A DNA stretch of 15,781 bases from the NCBI GenBank assembly GCA_964435775.1, contig CAYTAP010000102.1:1-15781 (forward strand), in the 5' to 3' direction. A program made the position numbers and the translations under genes. The notes beneath the pieces are model-generated. The model saw only the letters and a program-made list of their open reading frames with translations. It had not been told where the DNA came from and did not search any database. The stretch is from CAYTAP01 sp964435775. Lineage in GTDB: Bacteria; Planctomycetota; Phycisphaerae; Tepidisphaerales; Tepidisphaeraceae. This document shows, piece by piece, positions 5,290 through 11,544 of this stretch (within the stretch, counting starts at the first letter, position 1; every line of letters begins with the position of its first letter).

Positions 5290-6737
5290 GAGACTTCATA
5301 CCTTTTCCAGTTTCGTCACTCCCTTCCCCTGTGCGCGAATATGTCGCCGAGGGAGCCGAGGCGCTTGAGTGTGACCCCTCATATCTCGCGCTCCCCATGC
5401 TCGTGACGGCGGCCAGCGCGATCGGCAACTCGCGGCGCATCCGATTGACCCCGACGCGCTCGCAACCCGCCGTACTCTGGGGCGGGATCGTCGGCGACAG
5501 CGGCGCGGGCAAGAGCGAACCTCTCAAGCTCGCCACCAAACCGGCATGGCGTCGTCAACGCAAGCTCTTGAAGGAACACAAGGCCGCGATGGCGGCGTAC
5601 AAGGCGGATCGCGCCGAGTGGAAAAAACCATCAAAGGATGACCGTGGCGATGAGCCGGAAGCGCCCGAGCCGTGTCAACATCCGGTGTGTATTGATATCA
5701 CCGTCGAGGCGCTGGCGTCGCGCCTTGAGGATACGCCGCATGGGGTGCTGGTCGCGCCCGATGAGCTGGCAGGATGGTTCGCATCATTCAACCAATACAA
5801 GAAAGGGGGCGCGGACGTTCCCAATTGGCTATCCATGTATGACGCCAGCGCGCTCAAGACGGACCGCAAGGGCGGCGACAAAACAACGATCTACGTTCCC
5901 CATGCGGCGGTGTGTGTCGTCGGGGGTATTCAACCCGACACGCTCGCCCGCTGTTTCACCCCGGAGTTTTTCGAGAATGGCTTGGCCGCGCGGCTGATAC
6001 TCGCCATGCCTCCCAAGCGAAAGCTCGTGTGGTCCGAGGCGGATATCTGTCAATCAACGCGGGTGGCCGTCGATGACCTTTTCTCGCGGCTTTACGCCTT
6101 GCGGCAGGATGACGGACCGGATGGACCAGAGCCGAAAATGATCGACCTGGCCGGGAATGCCAAGGATGAATACATCGAGCGGTTCAACCGTCATGCCGCC
6201 GAGGCCGACAACCTCCACGGCGCGGAACTGGCGGCGTGGATGAAGGGTGTCAGTTTGCCGGCGCGGCTGGTGCTGATTGACCATTGCGTACGCGGCGAAG
6301 ATGGACCGATTGACCTTGAGTCGGTCCGCAACGGGATTGCGCTGGCTGACTGGTTCACGCGCGAAACCTTGCGAGTCTATAAGGCGCTGGGTGATGGCGA
6401 TGACCCACTGGCCGCGCTGGTCGAGCAGATCGAGCGCTGGGGCGGGCGATGCACGGTGAAGAATGTTTACGACACGCTTTACCGGTATCGGAACAAGACG
6501 CAACAGGCCGCGCAAGATTTACAGACATTGGTCGATGAAGGGCGGGGCCGGTGGGACCATCGCGGGCCGAGCGACAAGGGGGGAAGATCGACATCCATTT
6601 TTATTCTCGCCAGCACCACCAGCACCAGCACAACCAACGAAAACCAATGGGAAAACCTACGTTCCGCTGGTGCTGGTGGCGATGGTGAAGCGAAAAACAA
6701 CCGGAAAGCCACGACGAACGGGAGGGTGACATTTTGA
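5286..6737 (+). CDS. DUF3987 family P-loop ATPase (replication/primase-helicase type)
   Basis: This 483-residue protein matches the DUF3987 pattern common in phages and integrated elements, usually seen beside primase or helicase domains. Walker A is GDSGAGKS (70-77). A charged, Pro-rich insertion (about 95-132) precedes the segment ITVEALASRLED. The Walker B-like GVLVAPDE (153-160) ends in D159/E160. VVGGIQPDTL (211-220) resembles a sensor segment, and R236 in GLAARLILAMPP is a possible arginine finger. Residues 375-440 look like a winged helix, followed by a low-complexity Ser/Thr/Gly tail. The ATG overlaps the previous stop (ATGA), and its own stop overlaps the next start, so it is the centre of a coupled operon. 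Its role is probably ATP-driven DNA unwinding or loading for element replication; no primase active site is visible. Confidence 0.82.
   Translation: MRDFIPFPVSSLPSPVREYVAEGAEALECDPSYLALPMLVTAASAIGNSRRIRLTPTRSQPAVLWGGIVGDSGAGKSEPLKLATKPAWRRQRKLLKEHKAAMAAYKADRAEWKKPSKDDRGDEPEAPEPCQHPVCIDITVEALASRLEDTPHGVLVAPDELAGWFASFNQYKKGGADVPNWLSMYDASALKTDRKGGDKTTIYVPHAAVCVVGGIQPDTLARCFTPEFFENGLAARLILAMPPKRKLVWSEADICQSTRVAVDDLFSRLYALRQDDGPDGPEPKMIDLAGNAKDEYIERFNRHAAEADNLHGAELAAWMKGVSLPARLVLIDHCVRGEDGPIDLESVRNGIALADWFTRETLRVYKALGDGDDPLAALVEQIERWGGRCTVKNVYDTLYRYRNKTQQAAQDLQTLVDEGRGRWDHRGPSDKGGRSTSIFILASTTSTSTTNENQWENLRSAGAGGDGEAKNNRKATTNGRVTF
6616..6679. repeat. Inverted triplet-repeat arms in the DUF3987 tail
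   Basis: CCACCAGCACCAGC (6616-6629) and GCTGGTGCTGGTGG (6666-6679) are perfect 14-bp complements separated by 36 bp. They lie inside the coding sequence and encode the Ser/Thr tract on one side and the Ser-Ala-Gly tract on the other. Each arm is itself a short CAC/CAG-type triplet repeat. Confidence 0.7.
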
Positions 6738-7105
6738 GCGCGGCCACACTCATGCTCGATCTTCATCGCGCCGGATTCACGCTGTCCGTTGAAGGCGACA
6801 AGCTCAACGTCGATGGACCGATTGACCGCTTGACCGACGCGACGAAGGACGCCATCCATGAAAACAAGGCGGGGCTGGTCCGGTTGTGTTCATCATCCCC
6901 GACGGGGGAACTTTCCCGCCAGATGGCCAAGATCGGAATGGACCTGGACGCGCGATCGGACCTCATTGAGCAATTCCATGAGCGGGCCGGGATTGCCGAG
7001 TATGACGGCAACCTCCCCCGGCAACAGGCCGAGCGAATTGCCCTGGCCGAGGTGCTTGCGGATATCGGGCGGTTGGATTCACAACCATTGAGGATTCAAC
7101 CATGA
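6734..7105 (+). CDS. TubC-N-like small element protein
   Basis: The 123-residue protein opens with a segment that resembles the TubC N-terminal docking fold: helix LMLDLHRAGFTLSVEGDKLNVDG, then DRLTDATKDAIHENKAGLVRL. In polyketide/peptide synthases that fold mediates protein-protein docking, but it also turns up in phage-type proteins next to primases. The second half (about 75-110) contains RAGIAEYDGNLPRQQAERIALAEV, a recurring segment of unknown function in such proteins. Start codon TTG 6734 is chosen because GGAGG lies 8 nt upstream and it overlaps the DUF3987 stop as TTGA; an ATG six codons later is the alternative. Its stop overlaps the next ATG. A likely role is an accessory partner of the ATPase, by inference from coupling. 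Confidence 0.62.
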   Translation: MSAATLMLDLHRAGFTLSVEGDKLNVDGPIDRLTDATKDAIHENKAGLVRLCSSSPTGELSRQMAKIGMDLDARSDLIEQFHERAGIAEYDGNLPRQQAERIALAEVLADIGRLDSQPLRIQP

Positions 7106-7683
7106 CCCCTACAAGCCGAACGCTGGACGCCTTGCAGGGTGATGGCTGGATCGTCGAGGTGGTCGAGCGGTGGATACCCGGCGCGAACCTCCGCCGGGAC
7201 TTCATCGGCGTCGGCGACGTGCTGGCGATGAAGGCCGACGCCCTGCTTTTGGTCCAATGCACCAGTGACGCCAACATTTCATCGCGGGTGAACAAGGCCA
7301 AGGTCGAGCCGCGACTGCGAACATGGTTGGCCGATCCCTCTCGCATGTTTGAAGTGTGGGGCTGGAGCCGACGCGATGGCCGGTGGGAGTGTCGCAAGGT
7401 GCCCGTGGTGCTGGATGAAGTCGGCGACGTGGTGCCGATCATCCCGGACCGTCGAAAGCCGCGAAAACGGGAAAGAACGTTGTTTGACCGGCTGGAACGT
7501 CAAAATCATGCCCATGCCCGCAACGCTGGTGCGTCTGGAGGGGATGGGATGAGTAATGACCCATCGGAATATCCGACGCACCAGAATGCGAGCCACAAGG
7601 ATGATGGACAATTCAATGATCGAACTAACAAGGGGGATGGCGGGTTCGCTGTCCAAATCCAAAACGTGGGGCCGAATATGTAG
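7102..7683 (+). CDS. Possible PD-(D/E)XK-fold nuclease-like protein
   Basis: Residues 1-105 of this 193-residue protein read like a restriction-endonuclease fold. A helix (TLDALQGDGWIVEVVERW) is followed by an arginine-rich turn, then RRDFIGVGDVLAMKADALLLVQCTS, which sits where family members have D...(D/E)xK. Here the second motif reads QCT, so the catalytic Glu and Lys are replaced, as in some phage VRR-NUC/Holliday-resolvase relatives or in inactive members. Then come KVEPRLRTWLA and a beta-rich end with EVWGWSRRDGRWE. The C-terminal 80 residues are charged and low-complexity, probably disordered. The ATG overlaps the previous stop by 4 bp. Catalytic activity is uncertain; a DNA-repair, recombination or DNA-binding role fits the operon. 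I have not recognised a named family. Confidence 0.5.
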   Translation: MTPTSRTLDALQGDGWIVEVVERWIPGANLRRDFIGVGDVLAMKADALLLVQCTSDANISSRVNKAKVEPRLRTWLADPSRMFEVWGWSRRDGRWECRKVPVVLDEVGDVVPIIPDRRKPRKRERTLFDRLERQNHAHARNAGASGGDGMSNDPSEYPTHQNASHKDDGQFNDRTNKGDGGFAVQIQNVGPNM

Positions 7684-7718
7684 ATTGATCGGAACGGTGG
7701 CGAGGGGTATAAAAAACC

Positions 7719-7746
7719 GCCCGGCTGCTATTCACACACGCCGGGC
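7719..7746. terminator. GC hairpin before the integrase gene
   Basis: GCCCGGC (7719-7725) and GCCGGGC (7740-7746) form a perfect 7-bp stem with a 14-nt loop. Read on the minus strand, the stem is followed by GGTTTTTT, a good rho-independent terminator shape. On the plus strand it ends five bases before the AGGA ribosome binding site of the integrase. Confidence 0.55.
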
Positions 7747-7763
7747 AGAAAGGAATTGAAGCG

Positions 7764-9047
7764 ATGGCAAGTCTATACAAGCGCCCCGACGGGAGCAAGC
7801 GGATTCAATTCACGGCGGCCAACAATCGACGCAAGACGATCTACCTGGGGCAGGTGTCCAACAAGACGGCGGAAATGATCCGCACCAAAGTGGAGGCCAT
7901 TCACTCGGCACGGCTGGCCGGGTATCCGCTGGATCGGGATACGTCCAAGTGGTTGAGTGACATCGGCGATGAATTGCATGGGAAGCTGGCGCGGGTGGGG
8001 CTGGCGGATGAACGATCAGGGGATCGGGGGCATCGCCTCGGTGAACTGCTGGAAGGGGCATTCAGTCATTTGACCGTCAAGCCGGGAACGATGACGGCGT
8101 ACAACCATACGCGGCGGAATCTGGCCGAACACTTTGGTACGGATCGGACCATCCAGACGATCACGCCGATGGACGCGGACCAATTCAAGATTTACTTGAA
8201 GGATCAGGGATTGTCACCGGCGACGGTATCGCGCCGGATGGTTGTGGCGCGATATGTCTTTCGGCAGGCGGTGCGGTGGGAATGGATCAATCGCAATCCC
8301 TTCGAGGGCGTCAAGCCGGGGAGTCAGACCAACAAGGCACGGCAGCATTTCGTGAGCCGGGAGGAAGTGGCCAAGGTGCTGGAGCAATGCCCGGATGCTC
8401 AATGGCGTCTGCTTGTGGCATTGAGCCGCTACGGTGGATTGCGGACCCCATCCGAGCCACTGGCGTTGCGGTGGTCCGATGTCTTGTGGGACAAGGAACG
8501 CATCCGCATACCGTCCCCAAAGACCGAACATCACGCCGGGGGTGATTGCCGGATCATTCCCATCTTCCCGGAACTCAAGGGGCCGCTGCTGGAAGTCTTC
8601 GAGGAAGCGGAGCCGGGGGCGGAATATGTCATTACCCGTTACCGGGATTCATCCTGCAATCTGCGGACCCAGTTGATGCGATTCATCCAGCGGGCCGGAT
8701 TGAAAGTTTGGCCAAAGTTATGGCACAATATGCGGGCGAGCCGGGAGACGGAACTTGCCGAACAATTCCCGATTCAAACCGTCGTGGCGTGGATCGGCAA
8801 CAGTGTATCGGTGGCCAGTCAACACTACTTGCAAGTGACCGATGAACACTTCGAGCGGGCAACGCATAATACAACGCATAAGGTAGCGATATCTACGGAA
8901 AACAGTGGGGAAGTGCGGAATGAGGCAAATCCCATAAACCCCTTATTACCCGATACTTACCCGTCTTTACCCATACCTAACAAATACCTAAATGGGCCCG
9001 ACAAGATTCGAACTTGTGACCTCGTCCTTATCAGGGACGCGCTCTAA
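7764..9047 (+). CDS. Tyrosine recombinase/integrase (C-terminus completed by tRNA sequence)
   Basis: The 427-residue integrase cuts and rejoins DNA at the tRNA-Ile attachment site. An N-terminal arm-binding-like region (1-60) is followed by a SAM-like core-binding domain (about 90-185) and the catalytic domain. Catalytic residues read in order: R227 in GGLRTPSE, K253 in SPKTEHH, H321 and R324 in WHNMRAS, W343 in place of the second His, and nucleophile Y355 in SQHYLQ. AGGA lies 9 nt before the ATG at 7764. After the catalytic domain comes a tail with THNTTH; its last 17 residues (GPDKIRTCDLVLIRDAL) are the antisense reading of tRNA-Ile and the stop codon 9045-9047 lies inside the tRNA gene. 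In the excised circle the frame would continue instead into 2794-2946, giving 464 residues. Confidence 0.95.
   Translation: MASLYKRPDGSKRIQFTAANNRRKTIYLGQVSNKTAEMIRTKVEAIHSARLAGYPLDRDTSKWLSDIGDELHGKLARVGLADERSGDRGHRLGELLEGAFSHLTVKPGTMTAYNHTRRNLAEHFGTDRTIQTITPMDADQFKIYLKDQGLSPATVSRRMVVARYVFRQAVRWEWINRNPFEGVKPGSQTNKARQHFVSREEVAKVLEQCPDAQWRLLVALSRYGGLRTPSEPLALRWSDVLWDKERIRIPSPKTEHHAGGDCRIIPIFPELKGPLLEVFEEAEPGAEYVITRYRDSSCNLRTQLMRFIQRAGLKVWPKLWHNMRASRETELAEQFPIQTVVAWIGNSVSVASQHYLQVTDEHFERATHNTTHKVAISTENSGEVRNEANPINPLLPDTYPSLPIPNKYLNGPDKIRTCDLVLIRDAL
8860..8879 (+). repeat. Candidate right arm-type integrase sites
   Basis: Two direct copies of CAACGCAT (8860-8867, 8872-8879) with 12-bp period end 114 bp before the attR core. 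The spacing, orientation and sequence match the pair at 2843-2862. They lie inside the integrase coding sequence and encode the THNTTH tail motif. Confidence 0.55.
8993..9006 (+). repeat. attR core (direct repeat copy 2)
   Basis: This copy of TGGGCCCGACAAGA is the antisense of the tRNA-Ile acceptor 3' strand, discriminator A and part of the T arm. Integration here leaves the tRNA gene whole. Confidence 0.87.
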
Positions 9048-9066
9048 CCAACTGAGCTACGAGCCC
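8993..9066 (-). tRNA. tRNA-Ile (anticodon GAT)
   Basis: The 74-nt minus-strand sequence folds as a full cloverleaf. It has a 7-bp acceptor stem with one G-T pair, D arm GCTC/GAGC, anticodon stem CGTCC/GGACG with loop CTGATAA (anticodon GAT at 9032-9030), a 5-nt variable loop, and T arm ACAAG/CTTGT with loop TTCGAAT. The discriminator is A at 8993. CCA is not encoded and must be added. Its 3' end is the attachment site of the integrated element, and the acceptor and T arm are supplied on the element side of the crossover or shared with the core. Confidence 0.97.
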
Positions 9067-9107
9067 GTTTTGGGGTCGCAGTGGAATGCGGACCCGAACG
9101 GGGCGGG

Positions 9108-9135
9108 ATTGTAAAGGGTTAAGCGGGTATGTCAA
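9108..9135 (-). promoter_or_regulatory. Promoter of tRNA-Ile
   Basis: On the minus strand a perfect TTGACA (9135-9130) is followed after 16 bp by TACAAT (9113-9108). Transcription would begin about 35 nt before the tRNA 5' end. The match is strong for a stable RNA gene. Confidence 0.68.
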
Positions 9136-9262
9136 TTGCCCACGGATGATTTGTTGAACACTGATCGCCTGTTGCGGGCGAAAGGATTATTTTTACTGAG
9201 AGCGAGGTGATCCGTAGCATTCGGGCAACAATGGGGTGGGTACACTTCTGTCGGAGGAACAT

Positions 9263-9979
9263 ATGCGGGCGATATTCTTCGGAATGCGGGGGCATGGGGT
9301 TTTTGTTGGCCTGGCCTTTGCCATCGGCGCTGGGTTGCTGATCGGCGCCTCGTCGCGGGCGGGCATCATCACGCAGGGCGCGGGGGAGAATTGGGTTGGC
9401 TTCGAGGCCGAGGGGACGGGGGTGGTGACGGAACCAACTCCCGGTTCATCCTGGCAGGACATCGCGGATTCCGGCGCCAGCGGCGGGCATGCCTTTCAGC
9501 CATACAGCGCGGACTCCGGAGAAGTGGCATACCAAATCCAGTTCAGCAACACGGCAACTCAAACGTACTATTTCTATGCCCGCATGCGCGCTGTGACGAA
9601 CAGTCCCTCCGGCGACCACCCCAATAACCAAGCGTTGCACGACGCCTTCAAGGTCATCGAAACATTGGAATCGCCGACAAAGTACATGACGTCCTACCCT
9701 GTCGAGGCAGCCGGAACAGACTATGCATGGGCTACGTCTACATATATCGCATTTACAGTACCAGCCCATTTCCTTGGAACGCTCATGATGCCCGTCAAAA
9801 ACAGCGGCGTGGTCGTCGATCGGATTTATCTGAGCACGGACAACACCTTGACCGACGGCAATTTCCCCGCGTTCGAGAACTCGGAGATCCTGGTGCCCGA
9901 ACCATCGTCGGTGGGCGTCGCCCTCGCGCTGGCCGGAATCGGGCTTGCCGGGCGAAGACGCCTCGCCAGGGGGCGATGA
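9263..9979 (+). CDS. PEP-CTERM exported protein, possible carbohydrate-binding fold
   Basis: The 238-residue protein has an N-terminal signal peptide (hydrophobic stretch about 12-30, possible cleavage near SSRA) and a C-terminal PEP-CTERM sorting signal: VPEPSS, a hydrophobic helix GVALALAGIGLAG, then RRRLARGR. Such proteins are processed by exosortase and sent to the cell surface or extracellular matrix; no exosortase is in the window. The middle region starts GFEAEGTG and continues to SGASGGHAF, then beta-rich segments VAYQIQFSNT and YYFYARM. This resembles CBM6/CBM35-like sugar-binding sandwiches, where an early Glu and an ASGG motif recur, but it is a weak resemblance. The ATG at 9263 has GGAGG 5 nt upstream, so the GTG at 9236 is unlikely. 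It converges with the ABC permease, whose stop is 14 bp away. Confidence 0.85.
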   Translation: MRAIFFGMRGHGVFVGLAFAIGAGLLIGASSRAGIITQGAGENWVGFEAEGTGVVTEPTPGSSWQDIADSGASGGHAFQPYSADSGEVAYQIQFSNTATQTYYFYARMRAVTNSPSGDHPNNQALHDAFKVIETLESPTKYMTSYPVEAAGTDYAWATSTYIAFTVPAHFLGTLMMPVKNSGVVVDRIYLSTDNTLTDGNFPAFENSEILVPEPSSVGVALALAGIGLAGRRRLARGR

Positions 9980-9993
9980 AGGGAGCAAGTCTT

Positions 9994-11475
9994 TCAGCCC
10001 GCGACCAGATTGGTCGCCACGGGGGTGCGGTACGCCTTCAGCGCGGGCACCAGGCCGGCGAGGATGGCGATGATGATGACCAGCAGCAGGTAGAGCCATT
10101 CCTCCGCTCCCACCGTCCACCAGTTGATCCCCTGGCCGATGGTGGCTTCGAGATAGGCCGATGCGAGCGAGCCGAGGACGAGGTGGCCGACGAGCAGGCC
10201 GAGGACCGCGCCGACCAATCCGACGATGCCCGCCTCGATGCAGATCAACGCCAGCACGCGGCGACGGGTTGCGCCCAGCGCGCGGAGGATGGCGATCTCC
10301 CGTTTGCGCGCCGACACGGAATTGTAGATGCTGACGAGGATCGACACGGCCGCCACGACGGTCACCAGCAGCGCAATGTAAAACAGCACGGCAAAGTTGG
10401 CGTCGAGAAACTGATCGAAGAACTCGCGCATCTCGCTGGCGGGGTTGGCGGCGGTCGCCTGGGTGCCGTTGTTGATCTGCCACATCAAATCCTGCGCCTG
10501 GTAGCCGCCGCGGGTGTGGACGAGGATCGCCGAGAGCATCCAGTCGGACTTGGGAAGGACGAGGGTGACGTCTTCGCTGTCAGCGGCGGCATGGTCATGG
10601 TCATGATCGTGCGCGGCATGGCCGGCATGGGGAGCATGGGGAGCATGGGCATGAGCCGCGTCATGCGATGATGCATCGTGTGCCGTGGAAGCGGCGGTCG
10701 AGGGGGTCGGGTGCGGGCTTTGCGATGGCAGGCTTTCCCCACGGCGAAGCGCGTTGATGTCCATCAGGCCGCTCGTGTGTTCGGTGATTGAATAGAAGCT
10801 GAGAAGCGGAATGAACACGACGCGGTCGTTGGCGGTGTGGGTGGGTTTGAGGACGCCGACGACGCGCCAGTGCTGGGGATGGACATCGGGGTTGGGGGTT
10901 TGCTGAAGCCCATGCTCGACCTGGAATCGATCGCCGGGTTTGAGGCCCGTCCGCTTGGCGACTTCGCTGCCGATGACGGCCTGGTATTTGTCGGGCGCGA
11001 ACGATTGGCCGGACGCGAATTGGAATGATTTGCCCAGCCGGTATTCGAACGCCTTGTCGGGCGGAAGGGGTTTGCCTTCGTCATCGATCCCAAACATTCC
11101 CGGCGTCGTGCCGACAACGCGATACCCCTTGTAGTTGTCGCCCACCGCGGTCGGGACGGCGATGGCGACATCCCGGCGAAGAGCGTTGTCGCGCGGGTCG
11201 CCCTCGGTCATTTTCTCGTAGAGGGAATAGGGGACATTTCCCGGGCTTTGCTCCATGTGATAGACGCTGTTGAGAATCAGTTCGAGCTTGGAGCCCTTGG
11301 CGCCGACGACGACTTCAAAACCATAATCGCTCTGCCCGAACAGCCCCCGCCCCTCCCGACGGAGGAGCATGATTGAATCGGCCAGTGCGACCCCCAGCAG
11401 CACCGACAGCAGCGTCAGCCAGGTTGAAAGGCTCCGCTGACGCATCTGCTTCAAGACGAGTTGGAAGAGGTTCAT
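9994..11475 (-). CDS. MacB/FtsX-type ABC transporter permease with His-rich loop
   Basis: The 493-residue inner-membrane permease has the FtsX/MacB layout: a first membrane helix (about 17-37), a large periplasmic domain (about 38-360) and three C-terminal helices (about 362-386, 408-436, 458-480). The conserved cytoplasmic coupling segment SARKREIAILRALGATRRRVL (388-408) contacts the ATPase. MacB-like systems couple ATP use to work in the periplasm rather than to membrane crossing. The periplasmic domain carries 11 histidines within residues 266-295, ending HDHDHDH, a metal-binding signature. His-rich relatives occur in zinc-regulated operons such as the PA4063-PA4066 type of Pseudomonas. 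The start at 11475 has no clear Shine-Dalgarno; the gene lies 45 bp behind its ATPase, so the two form an operon. Confidence 0.88.
   Translation of the reverse strand: MNLFQLVLKQMRQRSLSTWLTLLSVLLGVALADSIMLLRREGRGLFGQSDYGFEVVVGAKGSKLELILNSVYHMEQSPGNVPYSLYEKMTEGDPRDNALRRDVAIAVPTAVGDNYKGYRVVGTTPGMFGIDDEGKPLPPDKAFEYRLGKSFQFASGQSFAPDKYQAVIGSEVAKRTGLKPGDRFQVEHGLQQTPNPDVHPQHWRVVGVLKPTHTANDRVVFIPLLSFYSITEHTSGLMDINALRRGESLPSQSPHPTPSTAASTAHDASSHDAAHAHAPHAPHAGHAAHDHDHDHAAADSEDVTLVLPKSDWMLSAILVHTRGGYQAQDLMWQINNGTQATAANPASEMREFFDQFLDANFAVLFYIALLVTVVAAVSILVSIYNSVSARKREIAILRALGATRRRVLALICIEAGIVGLVGAVLGLLVGHLVLGSLASAYLEATIGQGINWWTVGAEEWLYLLLVIIIAILAGLVPALKAYRTPVATNLVAG
10591..10680 (-). other. His-rich periplasmic loop (metal-binding candidate)
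   Basis: These codons give residues 266-295 of the permease, with His at 266, 271, 275, 277, 280, 283, 286, 289, 291, 293 and 295. The Ala-His-Ala-Pro and His-Asp alternation is typical of flexible zinc/copper/nickel-binding loops. Confidence 0.7.
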
Positions 11476-11516
11476 GCGTTTGACCGAAAAGGTTCAAGGC
11501 GTTTCGGGAGGACTGA

Positions 11517-11544
11517 GGGTTCAGGGTTCAGGGTTCAGGGTTTG
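11517..11544. repeat. Heptamer tandem repeat GGGTTCA
   Basis: Three perfect GGGTTCA units (11517-11537) and a fourth variant (GGGTTTG) sit over the ATPase stop codon, which lies in the first unit. Seven is not a multiple of three, so unit gain or loss would change the reading of the ATPase tail. The tail is dispensable-looking (Pro/Glu/Asn-rich). Confidence 0.75.

Larger units (their letters stand above)
2781..9006 (+). mobile_element. Integrative element in tRNA-Ile(GAT), about 6.2 kb
   Basis: Both ends carry the 14-bp direct repeat TGGGCCCGACAAGA (2781-2794 and 8993-9006), which is the antisense of the tRNA-Ile 3' end. A tyrosine integrase lies at the tRNA-proximal end and an excisionase-like HTH protein is inside, the expected arrangement for a tRNA-targeting element. 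Cargo is limited to replication-like and regulatory genes: DnaB-N-like, DUF3987 ATPase, a TubC-N-like protein and a nuclease-like protein. No capsid, terminase, relaxase, mating or resistance gene is present, so it could be a phage satellite, an integrative plasmid, or a mobilised element moved by a helper. All genes are on the plus strand. Boundaries rest on the repeat and gene content, not on comparison with an empty site. Confidence 0.87.

Noticed and set aside
9446..10483. Long minus frame across the PEP-CTERM gene and permease end
   Set aside because: Arg/Pro/Gly-rich shadow of the permease and PEP-CTERM genes; no start signal and no family pattern.
9727..10671. 314-codon plus frame antisense to the permease
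   Set aside because: Composition rich in Asp, Arg, Gln and His with no motifs; the permease on the other strand has clear family features.
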